A stretch of 64,000 bases of DNA from Candidatus Borreliella tachyglossi (GTDB lineage Bacteria > Spirochaetota > Spirochaetia > Borreliales > Borreliaceae): positions 712,398 to 776,397 of the forward strand of contig NZ_CP025785.1 of the NCBI RefSeq assembly GCF_003076595.1, in the 5' to 3' direction. The notes under the pieces were generated by a model. The model was given only the letters and a program-made list of their open reading frames with translations. It made no database searches and was not told where the DNA came from. The translations under genes were made by a program, and so were the position numbers. Below are positions 56,208-64,000 of this stretch, one piece after another. Within the stretch, counting starts at the first letter, position 1; each line of letters starts with the position of its first letter.

Positions 56208-57980
56208 ATGGAGTTTGCTAAAGTTATAGATTTAATTAAGGATAGAGTAGATATCGTAGAATTTATAGGTGAACGTGTTAAATTGGTTAAATCGGGATCA
56301 TCTTATAAGGGGCTTTGCCCTTTTCATGCTGAAAGGACACCTTCTTTTTCTGTATCCCCTGATCAAAGGTTTTTTTATTGTTTTGGATGTAAGAAGGGTG
56401 GGGATGTCATAAGGTTTTTAATGGATATTGAAAAACTTAATTATAGTGATGCTGTTAAGTCTTTATGCAGTAGGATAGGAATACCATATGACAGCACCAA
56501 GAAAGACAGAGGAACTGAAAATGGAAGACAGAGTAAGGAAATAATTTCAAAAATATATGAATTAAACTCTAAGCTGGTTAGGTTCTTTTTGTTTTTATTT
56601 CGCAATAATCAAGAAGTTTTGAATTATATTTCTAAAGAGAGAAGAATATCTGAGGAAGTTATTAATCTATTTAATATTGGTTATTTGCAATTTGATGCTA
56701 AGGATGGGGCTAATTTTTATGATTTTTTGATTTCAAGGGGATATTCTACTGATATATTAAGCAAAAGTGGGTTGTTTTCAGCGAGAAACCAAAAGTTTTC
56801 AATTTTATCTGGCAGATTGATTTTTCCAATCAGAGATTTTAAAGGTAATGTGGTAGGATTTGGAGGTCGAAATTTAGTAGGAGGTAAGGGGTCTAAATAT
56901 ATTAATTTAAGCGAAACAGAAGCTTTTAAAAAAAAAGAATTACTTTATGGGTTCTATGAAGGCTTTTCTGCAATTAAGGGAAGTAGATCTGTAATATTAA
57001 CAGAAGGCTATATGGATGTTCTCTCTTTTTTTACAGCTGGTGTAAAAATTGCGGTTTCTACACTTGGCACGGCCTTTTCAAAGGAGCATCTTGCTTTGAT
57101 TAGAAGATATGCGGATAAAATAGTAATGTGTTTTGATGGTGATTCTGCGGGACTTTTAGCAACCTTTAAGGCTTATCAAGTTTGTTTGCCATTTGATATG
57201 CATATAAGTGTAATTAATATGAAGGATGGAGTAGATCCTGCGGATGTTTTGAAGAATGAGGGAGGGCATTATTTAAAAGAGATGCTTAAGGATACTTGCG
57301 AGGCATTTGATTATCTTTTGGATAAATATTCTGTTAAATATGATTTAAGTAAAATAGCAGATCTAAATGAAATGGTTGGTTTGTTTATAAAGTTAATAAG
57401 TTTATCAAATACTAATACGCAAAGAGATATGCTTTTGGCAAAGCTTGAGAGTAGGGTTGGTATTAAATTAGAAACTTTAAGAGAAGACTACTATAATATG
57501 CGAGAAAGGAATGCAATTGATAGTTTGAAGAGGAAATCATATTCTTATAATACAAATACCTATGAGAGATATTTGGTGATTGGCTTATTGAAAGACTTTA
57601 ATTATTTTAATATAATAAGGCGTAATATTAGTGATAGTGACTTACACGATATTGATGTAAGAAAAGTTTTTATGTGCTTTGAAGACTTGTTTGATACTAA
57701 TGAAGCCTTTTCATTACTTAATTTAAAAGAGTTTTTAAGAGATAAATATGGCGTTAGTGAAGGGTTTTTTCAAGATATGTTAAGCGTAGAGTTTGAAGTA
57801 GATAAGGAGATGGTTATACAGATTTTAGTTGCAATTAAAAAAAGGAGTTTAGAGGATCGTATTTTGGTTTTTAGGGAAATGAGCAGAAATAATTCTTTAA
57901 TAGATGCTAAGACTCAAATAAGAGAATTGATGTTTTTGAATATGCAAATAAAAGACTTGAGGATATATTTAGATGAATAG
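56208..57980 (+). CDS. dnaG: DNA primase
   Basis: DnaG makes RNA primers for replication. The 590-residue product has the CHC2 zinc motif [13 protein letters not shown] ... [11 protein letters not shown] (residues ~37-68), the RNA polymerase domain with [14 protein letters not shown], and Toprim with [13 protein letters not shown] and [10 protein letters not shown]. The C-terminal helicase-binding region follows. It overlaps rpoD by eight bases, forming the dnaG-rpoD part of the macromolecular synthesis operon. Confidence 0.97.
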   Translation: MEFAKVIDLIKDRVDIVEFIGERVKLVKSGSSYKGLCPFHAERTPSFSVSPDQRFFYCFGCKKGGDVIRFLMDIEKLNYSDAVKSLCSRIGIPYDSTKKDRGTENGRQSKEIISKIYELNSKLVRFFLFLFRNNQEVLNYISKERRISEEVINLFNIGYLQFDAKDGANFYDFLISRGYSTDILSKSGLFSARNQKFSILSGRLIFPIRDFKGNVVGFGGRNLVGGKGSKYINLSETEAFKKKELLYGFYEGFSAIKGSRSVILTEGYMDVLSFFTAGVKIAVSTLGTAFSKEHLALIRRYADKIVMCFDGDSAGLLATFKAYQVCLPFDMHISVINMKDGVDPADVLKNEGGHYLKEMLKDTCEAFDYLLDKYSVKYDLSKIADLNEMVGLFIKLISLSNTNTQRDMLLAKLESRVGIKLETLREDYYNMRERNAIDSLKRKSYSYNTNTYERYLVIGLLKDFNYFNIIRRNISDSDLHDIDVRKVFMCFEDLFDTNEAFSLLNLKEFLRDKYGVSEGFFQDMLSVEFEVDKEMVIQILVAIKKRSLEDRILVFREMSRNNSLIDAKTQIRELMFLNMQIKDLRIYLDE

Positions 57981-59892
57981 TGTAGAGAATAAAGATTTGC
58001 AATATTTTCGAAAGAAGAATTCAAAATTAATAAGAGCTATCTTAAGTTATGTAGATGGCAGGAAAGTGATTACATTTGGAGATTTGTCTACTTTGCTCTC
58101 AGGAGATATGCTGGAACCTGAAAATATTGATTGTATTTATGGAATTCTTGAAGATGAGGGGATAAGCTTGATTAATAAAAAGATGGTAGTAGAAGACTGT
58201 GATGGTGATTTTGATATTCATGATGAATTAGGCGAGACAAATAGAGTTGATAGCCAGGGTATGATTTTAAATCATAATGTTTCAGGTGACGATGAAATTG
58301 ACGATGATGATAAATTGGATGAATTTGAGGATGAGGCTGAGGCTTTAGAAAAGGAAGATTTTAATTCCGGGTATGTTAAGAGTGGGTTACTAAAAGATAA
58401 TAATTCTGAAGATCCAATAAGACTTTATTTAAAAGAAATAGGAAAGGAATTTTTGCTGACTGGAAATCAGGAGGTTGAACTTGCAAAACAAATGGATTCT
58501 GGTGAGAGTATCATTGAGAACATTCTTAAGAATGAAGGGCTTGTTATAGAGAATTATTATAATTTGGTTAATGCTATTTATTCGAGAGTAGAAAGGGAAG
58601 AGTTTTTTAAGAAGGAGAAAGATAGGGAAAAGGATAATAATGCGGATTACTATAACAAAAAAAAAAGAATCACTTCTTTTTACAAGGTTTCACTAAAGCC
58701 ATTTCAGGAACGTTTGATAGGTTATATTGAAAATAAGCATAGATTATATGAGCTTGGGGAAGATATTTTTGAAGAAAGTATCACTAATGAGAGGCTTGCT
58801 ATAAAAGAAATGCTTAAGTCTGTTCCTTTGTATCAGGAAGAGTTACGAATTTTCTCAGATGATTATATTGACTCTGCTAGCAAGATAAAAGATTTAAAGA
58901 GGCAACAAAAATCCATATTGGATAGATTGAAGATAGATAAAATAAGGAATCTTAGAATTCTTGGGAGAGATTTAGCTATTCCTGAAAAACGGGAGAAAAT
59001 AGAAAAATCTTTAAATATGCGTGAAGACTTAGTTAAGGAACAGATTACAGAGGCACAGCTTGCTCAAAAGGAACTTGAGAGAATTGAGATGTATTATGAA
59101 TATCCAATGGATAAGATAATAAGCATGTCTGAGGAAATTCTTAAGGGTAAGCAGATGATGCAACATGCAAAAGATCAGCTTATTAAGGCTAATTTAAGGC
59201 TTGTGGTAAGCATTGCTAAGAAGTATGCTAACAGGGGTTTGCATTTCTTTGATCTTGTGCAAGAGGGCAATATTGGTTTAATTAAGGCAGTCGAAAAATT
59301 TGAGTACAAGAGAGGATTTAAGTTTTCTACTTATGCTACATGGTGGATTCGTCAGGCAATAACAAGATCAATCTCAGACCAGGCACGTACAATCCGTGTC
59401 CCTGTTCATATGATTGAGCAAATAAATAGGTTAAATAGAGAAACAAGGTATTTAGTTCAAGTGTTGGGTAAAGATCCAACAGATGAGGAGCTCTCAACTA
59501 GACTTGGGTGGGATCTTAAAAAGGTAAAGACTGTAAAAAATGTTTCAAGAGAGCCTGTGTCACTTGAAACTCCAATTGGGGAAGAAGAGGATTCTGTGCT
59601 TAGTGATTTCATTGAGGATAAGGCAATCAAAAATCCAGCAAATCACACATCTTTTGTTGTTTTGCAGGATCAAATAAGATCAATTCTTGGTACTCTTCCA
59701 GAGAGAGAGCAAGAAGTTGTCAAGATGAGGTTTGGTCTTGAGGATGGATATTCTTTAACACTTGAAGAAGTTGGACTTCATTTTAATGTTACAAGAGAAA
59801 GAATTAGGCAGATTGAATCTAAGGCTTTAAGGCGACTTAAGAACCCTAAGAAGACTCAAAAGCTTAAAGATTATTTGGAAGATTTAAATTAA
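57973..59892 (+). CDS. rpoD: RNA polymerase primary sigma factor
   Basis: This is the housekeeping sigma-70 factor. The 639-residue product has an acidic N-terminal region 1.1-like segment, [13 protein letters not shown] (region 1.2), the non-conserved helical insert, region 2 with [19 protein letters not shown] and [14 protein letters not shown], region 3, and region 4 with [17 protein letters not shown]. The length is normal. It follows dnaG with an overlap and is followed by a zinc-ribbon gene ten bases later. Confidence 0.98.
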   Translation: MNSVENKDLQYFRKKNSKLIRAILSYVDGRKVITFGDLSTLLSGDMLEPENIDCIYGILEDEGISLINKKMVVEDCDGDFDIHDELGETNRVDSQGMILNHNVSGDDEIDDDDKLDEFEDEAEALEKEDFNSGYVKSGLLKDNNSEDPIRLYLKEIGKEFLLTGNQEVELAKQMDSGESIIENILKNEGLVIENYYNLVNAIYSRVEREEFFKKEKDREKDNNADYYNKKKRITSFYKVSLKPFQERLIGYIENKHRLYELGEDIFEESITNERLAIKEMLKSVPLYQEELRIFSDDYIDSASKIKDLKRQQKSILDRLKIDKIRNLRILGRDLAIPEKREKIEKSLNMREDLVKEQITEAQLAQKELERIEMYYEYPMDKIISMSEEILKGKQMMQHAKDQLIKANLRLVVSIAKKYANRGLHFFDLVQEGNIGLIKAVEKFEYKRGFKFSTYATWWIRQAITRSISDQARTIRVPVHMIEQINRLNRETRYLVQVLGKDPTDEELSTRLGWDLKKVKTVKNVSREPVSLETPIGEEEDSVLSDFIEDKAIKNPANHTSFVVLQDQIRSILGTLPEREQEVVKMRFGLEDGYSLTLEEVGLHFNVTRERIRQIESKALRRLKNPKKTQKLKDYLEDLN

Positions 59893-59901
59893 GGAGGATT
59901 C

Positions 59902-60660
59902 ATGAAAAGTAATATTGAGATATTGAAAAACCTTGAAGGCATATATAAAGTTAAGTTCAAGCTTGAGGAAAGACAAAAGGTTATACCCAAATATTTGCAA
60001 GTCAAGAAAACTCAAATTGATGAACTTATTGAGGCTTTTGCTGAATTACAGCTCAAATTTAAAGACTATCAAAAAGATGACGCGTCTTTAAAATTAGATA
60101 TTCAAGACATTAATGCGAGAAAGAGTAAAGCAGAAGAAAAAATTGATAGCATTAAAACTCAAAGGGAATATGAGGCCCTTGAGAAAGAATTACAGACTAT
60201 CATTGATGATGAGGTGATTATTAGAAAGAAAATGACGCATGTTACTGGACTTAAGACAAAGGTAGATAAAGAAATAACAGAGGTTAGAAATAAGCTTGAG
60301 GGTGAACAAGATATTTATGCTACCGAGAGTACTGATCTTGAAGTTGAGCTTTTAGAGATTGAACAAAAGCTTTCTGATATAAAGAGCGAGGAACAAAAAT
60401 ATGCTTCTCGAATGGACGAAGATTTTTTGTTTAAATTTCAAAGAATTATTAGAAATAAATCAAATGGGGTAGTTCCTTTGGTTGAAAATGTTTGTAAGGG
60501 TTGTCATATGATACTTCCTGTTGAATTCGCAAACAAGGTAAGGCGTGAGCCAGATGATATTAAGTTCTGCCCTTATTGTAGTAGAATACTTTATTATCAG
60601 GAGAGATTTGAAGTTGGTTTGGGAATGATTCCTGGAAGTTTGGCAGATCTTATTGAATAA
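59902..60660 (+). CDS. Coiled-coil protein with C-terminal zinc ribbon
   Basis: The 252-residue product begins with about 180 residues of charged heptad-like coiled coil and ends with a C4 zinc ribbon, CKGCHMILP ... CPYCSRIL (residues ~195-230). This is the zf-RING_7/CT398-like architecture found next to rpoD or rnpB in several bacteria; members are thought to bind nucleic acid or act with sigma factors, but no function is settled. AAGGAGG at 59891-59897 precedes the ATG. RNase P RNA follows. Confidence 0.85.
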   Translation: MKSNIEILKNLEGIYKVKFKLEERQKVIPKYLQVKKTQIDELIEAFAELQLKFKDYQKDDASLKLDIQDINARKSKAEEKIDSIKTQREYEALEKELQTIIDDEVIIRKKMTHVTGLKTKVDKEITEVRNKLEGEQDIYATESTDLEVELLEIEQKLSDIKSEEQKYASRMDEDFLFKFQRIIRNKSNGVVPLVENVCKGCHMILPVEFANKVRREPDDIKFCPYCSRILYYQERFEVGLGMIPGSLADLIE

Positions 60661-60681
60661 TATTTTATTTTGTATTTTTTT

Positions 60682-61025
60682 GAGTTGATACCCAGTCATC
60701 GCTTAAACTACTTGAGTATTTTAAGAGGAAAGTCCGAGCTCCAATAAGAGCATGATGCTAGGTAATGCCTAGGAGTTTTAAACTTAAGAGAGTGTCACAG
60801 AAAATTACCGCCTTTTAGGGTAAGGGTGAAAAGGTGAGGTAAGAGCTCACCGCTTATTTAGTGATAAGTAAGGCCAAGACAAACCTCATTGGGAGCAAAA
60901 TCAAGTATGCAAGTTTCCTTAGCTCTTGAGGATACGCTTGTGGGTGGATTGCATGATTTTTTCAGTGATGAAAAAGCAAGATAGATGATGACGTAATACA
61001 GAACTCGGCTTATGGGTGTTAACTT
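60682..61025 (+). ncRNA. rnpB: RNase P RNA (M1 RNA)
   Basis: This is the catalytic RNA that trims tRNA 5' ends. The universal core GAGGAAAGTCC (60725-60735) and the matching ACAGAA (60998-61003) of P4 are present. The ends pair as P1, TTGATACCC (60685-60693) with GGGTGTTAA (61014-61022), with two G-U pairs. Length is about 344 nt. End points are estimated from P1. It lies between the zinc-ribbon gene and a TPR gene. Confidence 0.95.
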
Positions 61026-61045
61026 AAATTTTATAGAGAGTCTTT

Positions 61046-62011
61046 ATGGGAATAAAGTATGTCAGATATGTTTTTTATTTGTTTATGGTTTTGGTACTTT
61101 GTTTCTTTATTTTTTATGTTCTATCTTATTTTAAAGCCTTTTCTAATTCTTATTTAAGAGCAGGACCTACTGAGGTAAATTTGCTTGTTCTTTGGGAGAA
61201 TAAAGAATATAAGGAAATAATAGATTATGCTGAAAATGATCTTAAGGGGAACAAATTTGATTTTAATCTAAATTTACTTCTTGGGTATTCATATTTTTAT
61301 TATTCCTTAATGTTAAATGATACTTACTTAAAAAGTCAATTTTTAGATAGTGCGATAGAAAGGTTAAGATTTTTAATGTCCATAAATGATGATATTCCTA
61401 TGGGTTCGCTTTATTATATATTAGGGAAGGCTTATTCTCATAAGGGTGAATACTATAGTGAACTTTCTGTCAAATATTTAAATAAAGCCTTATCCTCAAG
61501 TAGTTTTGACTTTATGAGCATGAAAGAGGATATTTTTGAATATTTAGGATATTCTTATCAACTTTTAAGAGACTATAGGGCTAGTTTAAAGTTTTTTGAA
61601 AAAGCTTACAGGGAAAATAGGTCTGATCTTGTTCTTTGGAGTTTGGCATATGTTAATTATAAGATGGGAAATATTGATAAGAGTATTGAGTATATAAATC
61701 ACTTTATGAAAGAAGAGAATAAATCATTTAGGAATGAAAAAAGTGATGATAATTTAATGCAAAAGGTATATTTACTGTATGGAGATATCTTTTTAGAGAA
61801 GGGTGCTTATGAAGATGCTTTTAGCTATTACAATAAAGCCTTAAAAATTAATAGTTCAAATCCTAATGTTTATGTTAAAATAGGAGATATATATAGAAAA
61901 AGAGACAAAGATTACCCTAAAGCTCGAAAATATTGGAGGGAGGCATTAAGCATTAATCCTTATTTAGAAGAAGCAAGGGAGAGACTTAAGATTGGCTTGG
62001 AAGATTTTTAA
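61046..62011 (+). CDS. Membrane-anchored TPR-repeat protein
   Basis: The 321-residue product has an N-terminal membrane helix (YLFMVLVLCFFIFYVLSYF) and several tetratricopeptide repeats (for example YLGYSYQLLRDYRASLKFFEKA and YGDIFLEKGAYEDAFSYYNKA), which usually scaffold protein complexes. It lies directly before mreB with 12 bases between, so a link to cell-wall elongation is likely, but that is inferred from context. The ATG is at 61046. Confidence 0.85.
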   Translation: MGIKYVRYVFYLFMVLVLCFFIFYVLSYFKAFSNSYLRAGPTEVNLLVLWENKEYKEIIDYAENDLKGNKFDFNLNLLLGYSYFYYSLMLNDTYLKSQFLDSAIERLRFLMSINDDIPMGSLYYILGKAYSHKGEYYSELSVKYLNKALSSSSFDFMSMKEDIFEYLGYSYQLLRDYRASLKFFEKAYRENRSDLVLWSLAYVNYKMGNIDKSIEYINHFMKEENKSFRNEKSDDNLMQKVYLLYGDIFLEKGAYEDAFSYYNKALKINSSNPNVYVKIGDIYRKRDKDYPKARKYWREALSINPYLEEARERLKIGLEDF

Positions 62012-62023
62012 GGGAGGCTTGAT

Positions 62024-63073
62024 TTGAATTTATTTAAATCGTTTTTGATAGATATTGGCATTGATCTTGGCACATGCAATACTCTAGTTTATATTAAAGA
62101 TTATGGTGTGGTGATGAGCGAGCCTTCAGTTGTTGCTGTTGATGTTACTAAGAATAATAGAGTAGTTGCTGTTGGGCGTAATGCAAAGAAGATGCTTTGG
62201 AAAACTCCAGAGAACATTAAGGCTGTAAGACCACTCCGTGACGGTGTTATTGCTGACATTGAGAATACAGAGAAAATGATTAAATATTTCATAAGTCAGA
62301 TTTTTTCTAGAAAAAAATTATTCTTTAAACCAAGAATGGTAATAGGAGTCCCGACTTGCATTACGGAAGTTGAGAGGAGAGCTGTTAAAGAGAGTGCTAT
62401 GAATGCTGGTGCGCGTGAGGTTAAGGTTATTGAGGAATCTCTTGCAGCTGCTATTGGATCTGACATTCCCATTTTTGAGCCAACAGGCCATATGGTATGT
62501 GATATTGGAGGGGGCACTACTGAGATATCTGTTATTTCTCTTGGTGGCATGGTGGTAAGTAGAGCTATTCGGACGGGTGGGGATGAGTTTGATGAGAGTA
62601 TCATAAAGTATATGCGGAATGCTCATAACATCATTATTGGACAGCAAACGGCAGAAAAATTAAAAATCAAGATAGGCAATGTTTATCCAGATATTCATAA
62701 TTTGAAGGTAGAGACAATAGATATTAAGGGGACAGATGCTGTTACGGGTCTTCCTAGAAAGCAAATTATTGATTCTATGGAAGTAAGGGAGTCTTTGCAA
62801 GAACCTATTAGTACTGTTGTTGATGAAGTTAAGAGAACTCTTGGGGCAACTCCTCCAGAGCTTGCGACAGATATTGTTGAGCGAGGGATCATATTAACAG
62901 GAGGTGGAGCACTTCTTAAGGGGCTTAATAGATTGTTATCAAAAGAGACAGGAGTGCCGGTTTATGTTGCAGATAATCCTCTTTTATCTGTGGCTGTTGG
63001 AGCGGGTTTGTTTTATGATTATGCCAATAGGATAGATATTAGTAAGAGTATATATAGCTTTATTAATGAATAG
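62024..63073 (+). CDS. mreB: Rod-shape actin homologue MreB
   Basis: MreB polymerises under the membrane and guides the cell-wall elongation machinery. The 349-residue product has the actin-type phosphate-1 [14 protein letters not shown], phosphate-2 [13 protein letters not shown] and adenosine motif [21 protein letters not shown] at 62011-62017 precedes a TTG start at 62024. mreC follows after two bases. Confidence 0.98.
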   Translation: MNLFKSFLIDIGIDLGTCNTLVYIKDYGVVMSEPSVVAVDVTKNNRVVAVGRNAKKMLWKTPENIKAVRPLRDGVIADIENTEKMIKYFISQIFSRKKLFFKPRMVIGVPTCITEVERRAVKESAMNAGAREVKVIEESLAAAIGSDIPIFEPTGHMVCDIGGGTTEISVISLGGMVVSRAIRTGGDEFDESIIKYMRNAHNIIIGQQTAEKLKIKIGNVYPDIHNLKVETIDIKGTDAVTGLPRKQIIDSMEVRESLQEPISTVVDEVKRTLGATPPELATDIVERGIILTGGGALLKGLNRLLSKETGVPVYVADNPLLSVAVGAGLFYDYANRIDISKSIYSFINE

Positions 63074-63075
63074 AT

Positions 63076-63921
63076 ATGAAGTTTCTTGTTGATTTCAAGA
63101 ATTTTATTAAAGTATTAGCTGTATTAATATTTGCCAGTATCCTTATGATTTATGATTCAAGCGATGCTAAGAAAGGCAAGAAAGATGATTTTTTTGTTTT
63201 TAGTTTGAATTCATATGTTCAAGATAGCATGCATGGATTTCTTAATTTTGTTTCTAGTATTTTTAAAGCAATAAATGAATATAAGGATCATGGTGAAATA
63301 ATAGAAGCATATAAGAAGAGAATACAGCAACTTGAGATAGTTACTCAAAATGTGCAAGTGCTAAGACAGGAAAATTCTAGACTTAAGGAACAGCTTGGGT
63401 TTTATTTATCAGACTATAATGGCTTTATTGCAGCTGAAATAATTTATTTAAATTATTCAAACATTTCATCTTTAATGGCAATTAATAAGGGCTATAATGA
63501 TGGTGTTCAAAAAGATATGATCGCTGTTGCTTATCAGGATGGATTTAGTGGCCTTGTTGGAAAAATTGTTAGAGTTTATGCAGATACTTCGAGAATTTTA
63601 CCTTTAACTAGTTATGAGAATTTTGTTTCTGCAAGAATTCAAAATAGCAAATTCATTGGTCTTGTTGAGGGTAAGGGATATGGGAAGGCTCTTGAGATGA
63701 ATTATGTTAATAGGTTGGCTGAAAATGATTTAAGGGTGGGTGAACCTGTTGTTACTTCTGGGTTTAGCGATTATCCAAGTGGAATTTATATAGGTACAAT
63801 TACTCATTTCAATGTTCTTGAATATAATTCACTTTTAAATATTAAAATAGAACCTGTAATAGTGCTGGATAAGTTAGAATATGTTTTTTTGATTAAAGAT
63901 AACAAGAGGATAAAAGAGTGA
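63076..63921 (+). CDS. mreC: Rod-shape protein MreC
   Basis: MreC links MreB to the periplasmic elongation complex. The 281-residue product has an N-terminal membrane helix (FIKVLAVLIFASILMIY), a coiled coil (about residues 70-110 with QQLEIVTQNVQVLRQENSRL) and the beta domain with INKGYNDGVQKDMIAV and VGEPVVTSGFSDYPSGI. The length is normal. mreD starts at its stop. Confidence 0.96.
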   Translation: MKFLVDFKNFIKVLAVLIFASILMIYDSSDAKKGKKDDFFVFSLNSYVQDSMHGFLNFVSSIFKAINEYKDHGEIIEAYKKRIQQLEIVTQNVQVLRQENSRLKEQLGFYLSDYNGFIAAEIIYLNYSNISSLMAINKGYNDGVQKDMIAVAYQDGFSGLVGKIVRVYADTSRILPLTSYENFVSARIQNSKFIGLVEGKGYGKALEMNYVNRLAENDLRVGEPVVTSGFSDYPSGIYIGTITHFNVLEYNSLLNIKIEPVIVLDKLEYVFLIKDNKRIKE

Positions 63922-64000
63922 TATCTTTTGTATTATACTATATTAGTAGTGTAATTTTGGGACAAATTTTTCAGTATTATTTCGCTGTTAATTTTTCTTT
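63918..64000 (+). CDS. mreD: Rod-shape protein MreD, N-terminal part (cut by window edge)
   Basis: A GTG at 63918 overlaps the mreC stop as GTGA and opens a frame encoding MISFVLYYISSVILGQIF and onward, hydrophobic from the start, as expected of the membrane protein MreD. The frame is open to the window end. The call rests on position and hydrophobicity. Confidence 0.75.
   Translation, partial: MISFVLYYISSVILGQIFQYYFAVNFS

Noticed and set aside
62296-62604. Minus-strand ORF of 102 codons inside mreB
   Set aside because: It is a shadow of the highly conserved mreB frame and has no independent start signals.

Overview
The window is an AT-rich, gene-dense chromosomal segment from a spirochaete of the Borrelia/Borreliella group. 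The evidence is a class I lysyl-tRNA synthetase, the cluster flaA-cheA-cheW/CheR fusion-cheX-cheY, a complete mevalonate pathway operon, a Dps (NapA/BicA) with a cysteine-rich tail, a second EF-G, and gene order that matches my memory of the Borrelia chromosome from secD to mreD. The sequence alone does not say whether it is a Lyme or a relapsing-fever species. I see no prophage, insertion sequence, CRISPR array or plasmid-like region.

Layout. 1-4.6 kb: end of secD, secF, an unknown gene, a short DnaJ, and a HemW-like protein that has lost its radical-SAM motifs. 4.6-8.8 kb: rpiA, gpmA, lysS, era. 8.9-13.4 kb: small envelope proteins (zinc-ribbon membrane protein, exported protein, DUF192 protein, lipoprotein, glycosyltransferase-like protein, cell-wall amidase). 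13.4-19.4 kb: flaA and chemotaxis operon. 19.5-22.6 kb: minus-strand operon of gph and three uncharacterised genes, one encoding a membrane protein with a voltage-sensor-like S4 segment. 22.8-26.4 kb: nucleoside-type ABC transporter (ATPase and two permeases). 26.6-30.7 kb: two chemoreceptors. 30.8-31.8 kb: mnmA. 31.9-38.2 kb: mvaS-fni-mvaA-mvaD-mvaK2-mvaK1, making and isomerising isopentenyl diphosphate. 38.2-42.7 kb: metallo-beta-lactamase-fold protein, tRNA-Val, CAP-domain protein, napA, fusA2, DUF898 protein. 43-44.2 kb: ROK-family regulator. 44.2-51.3 kb: translation and ribosome operon (ffh, rpsP, khpA, rimM, trmD, rplS, FliK-like and FlhB-like genes, a decayed yraN, coaD, rpmF, acpP, rnc). 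51.3-54.8 kb: CCA-adding/poly(A) polymerase family gene and two unknowns. 54.8-55 kb: tRNA-Thr and tRNA-Tyr. 55.2-60.7 kb: mltG, dnaG, rpoD and a coiled-coil zinc-ribbon protein. 60.7-61.0 kb: RNase P RNA. 61-64 kb: TPR protein, mreB, mreC and the start of mreD.

The most interesting observations are: (1) the HemW-like protein keeps the family's C-terminal half but lacks two of three Fe-S cysteines and the GGGTP loop; (2) a membrane protein looks like an S1-S4 voltage sensor without a recognisable pore; (3) three short repeats between flaA and cheA can form two mutually exclusive hairpins, one of which would cover the cheA ribosome binding site; (4) CheA carries two tandem P2-like domains; (5) yraN is a visible pseudogene; (6) a FliK-like/FlhB-like gene pair sits in the ribosome operon; (7) Ffh has Arg in place of Ala in its DTAGR motif; and (8) a duplicated ribosome-binding-site segment creates a 15-codon ORF overlapping the cheY start.
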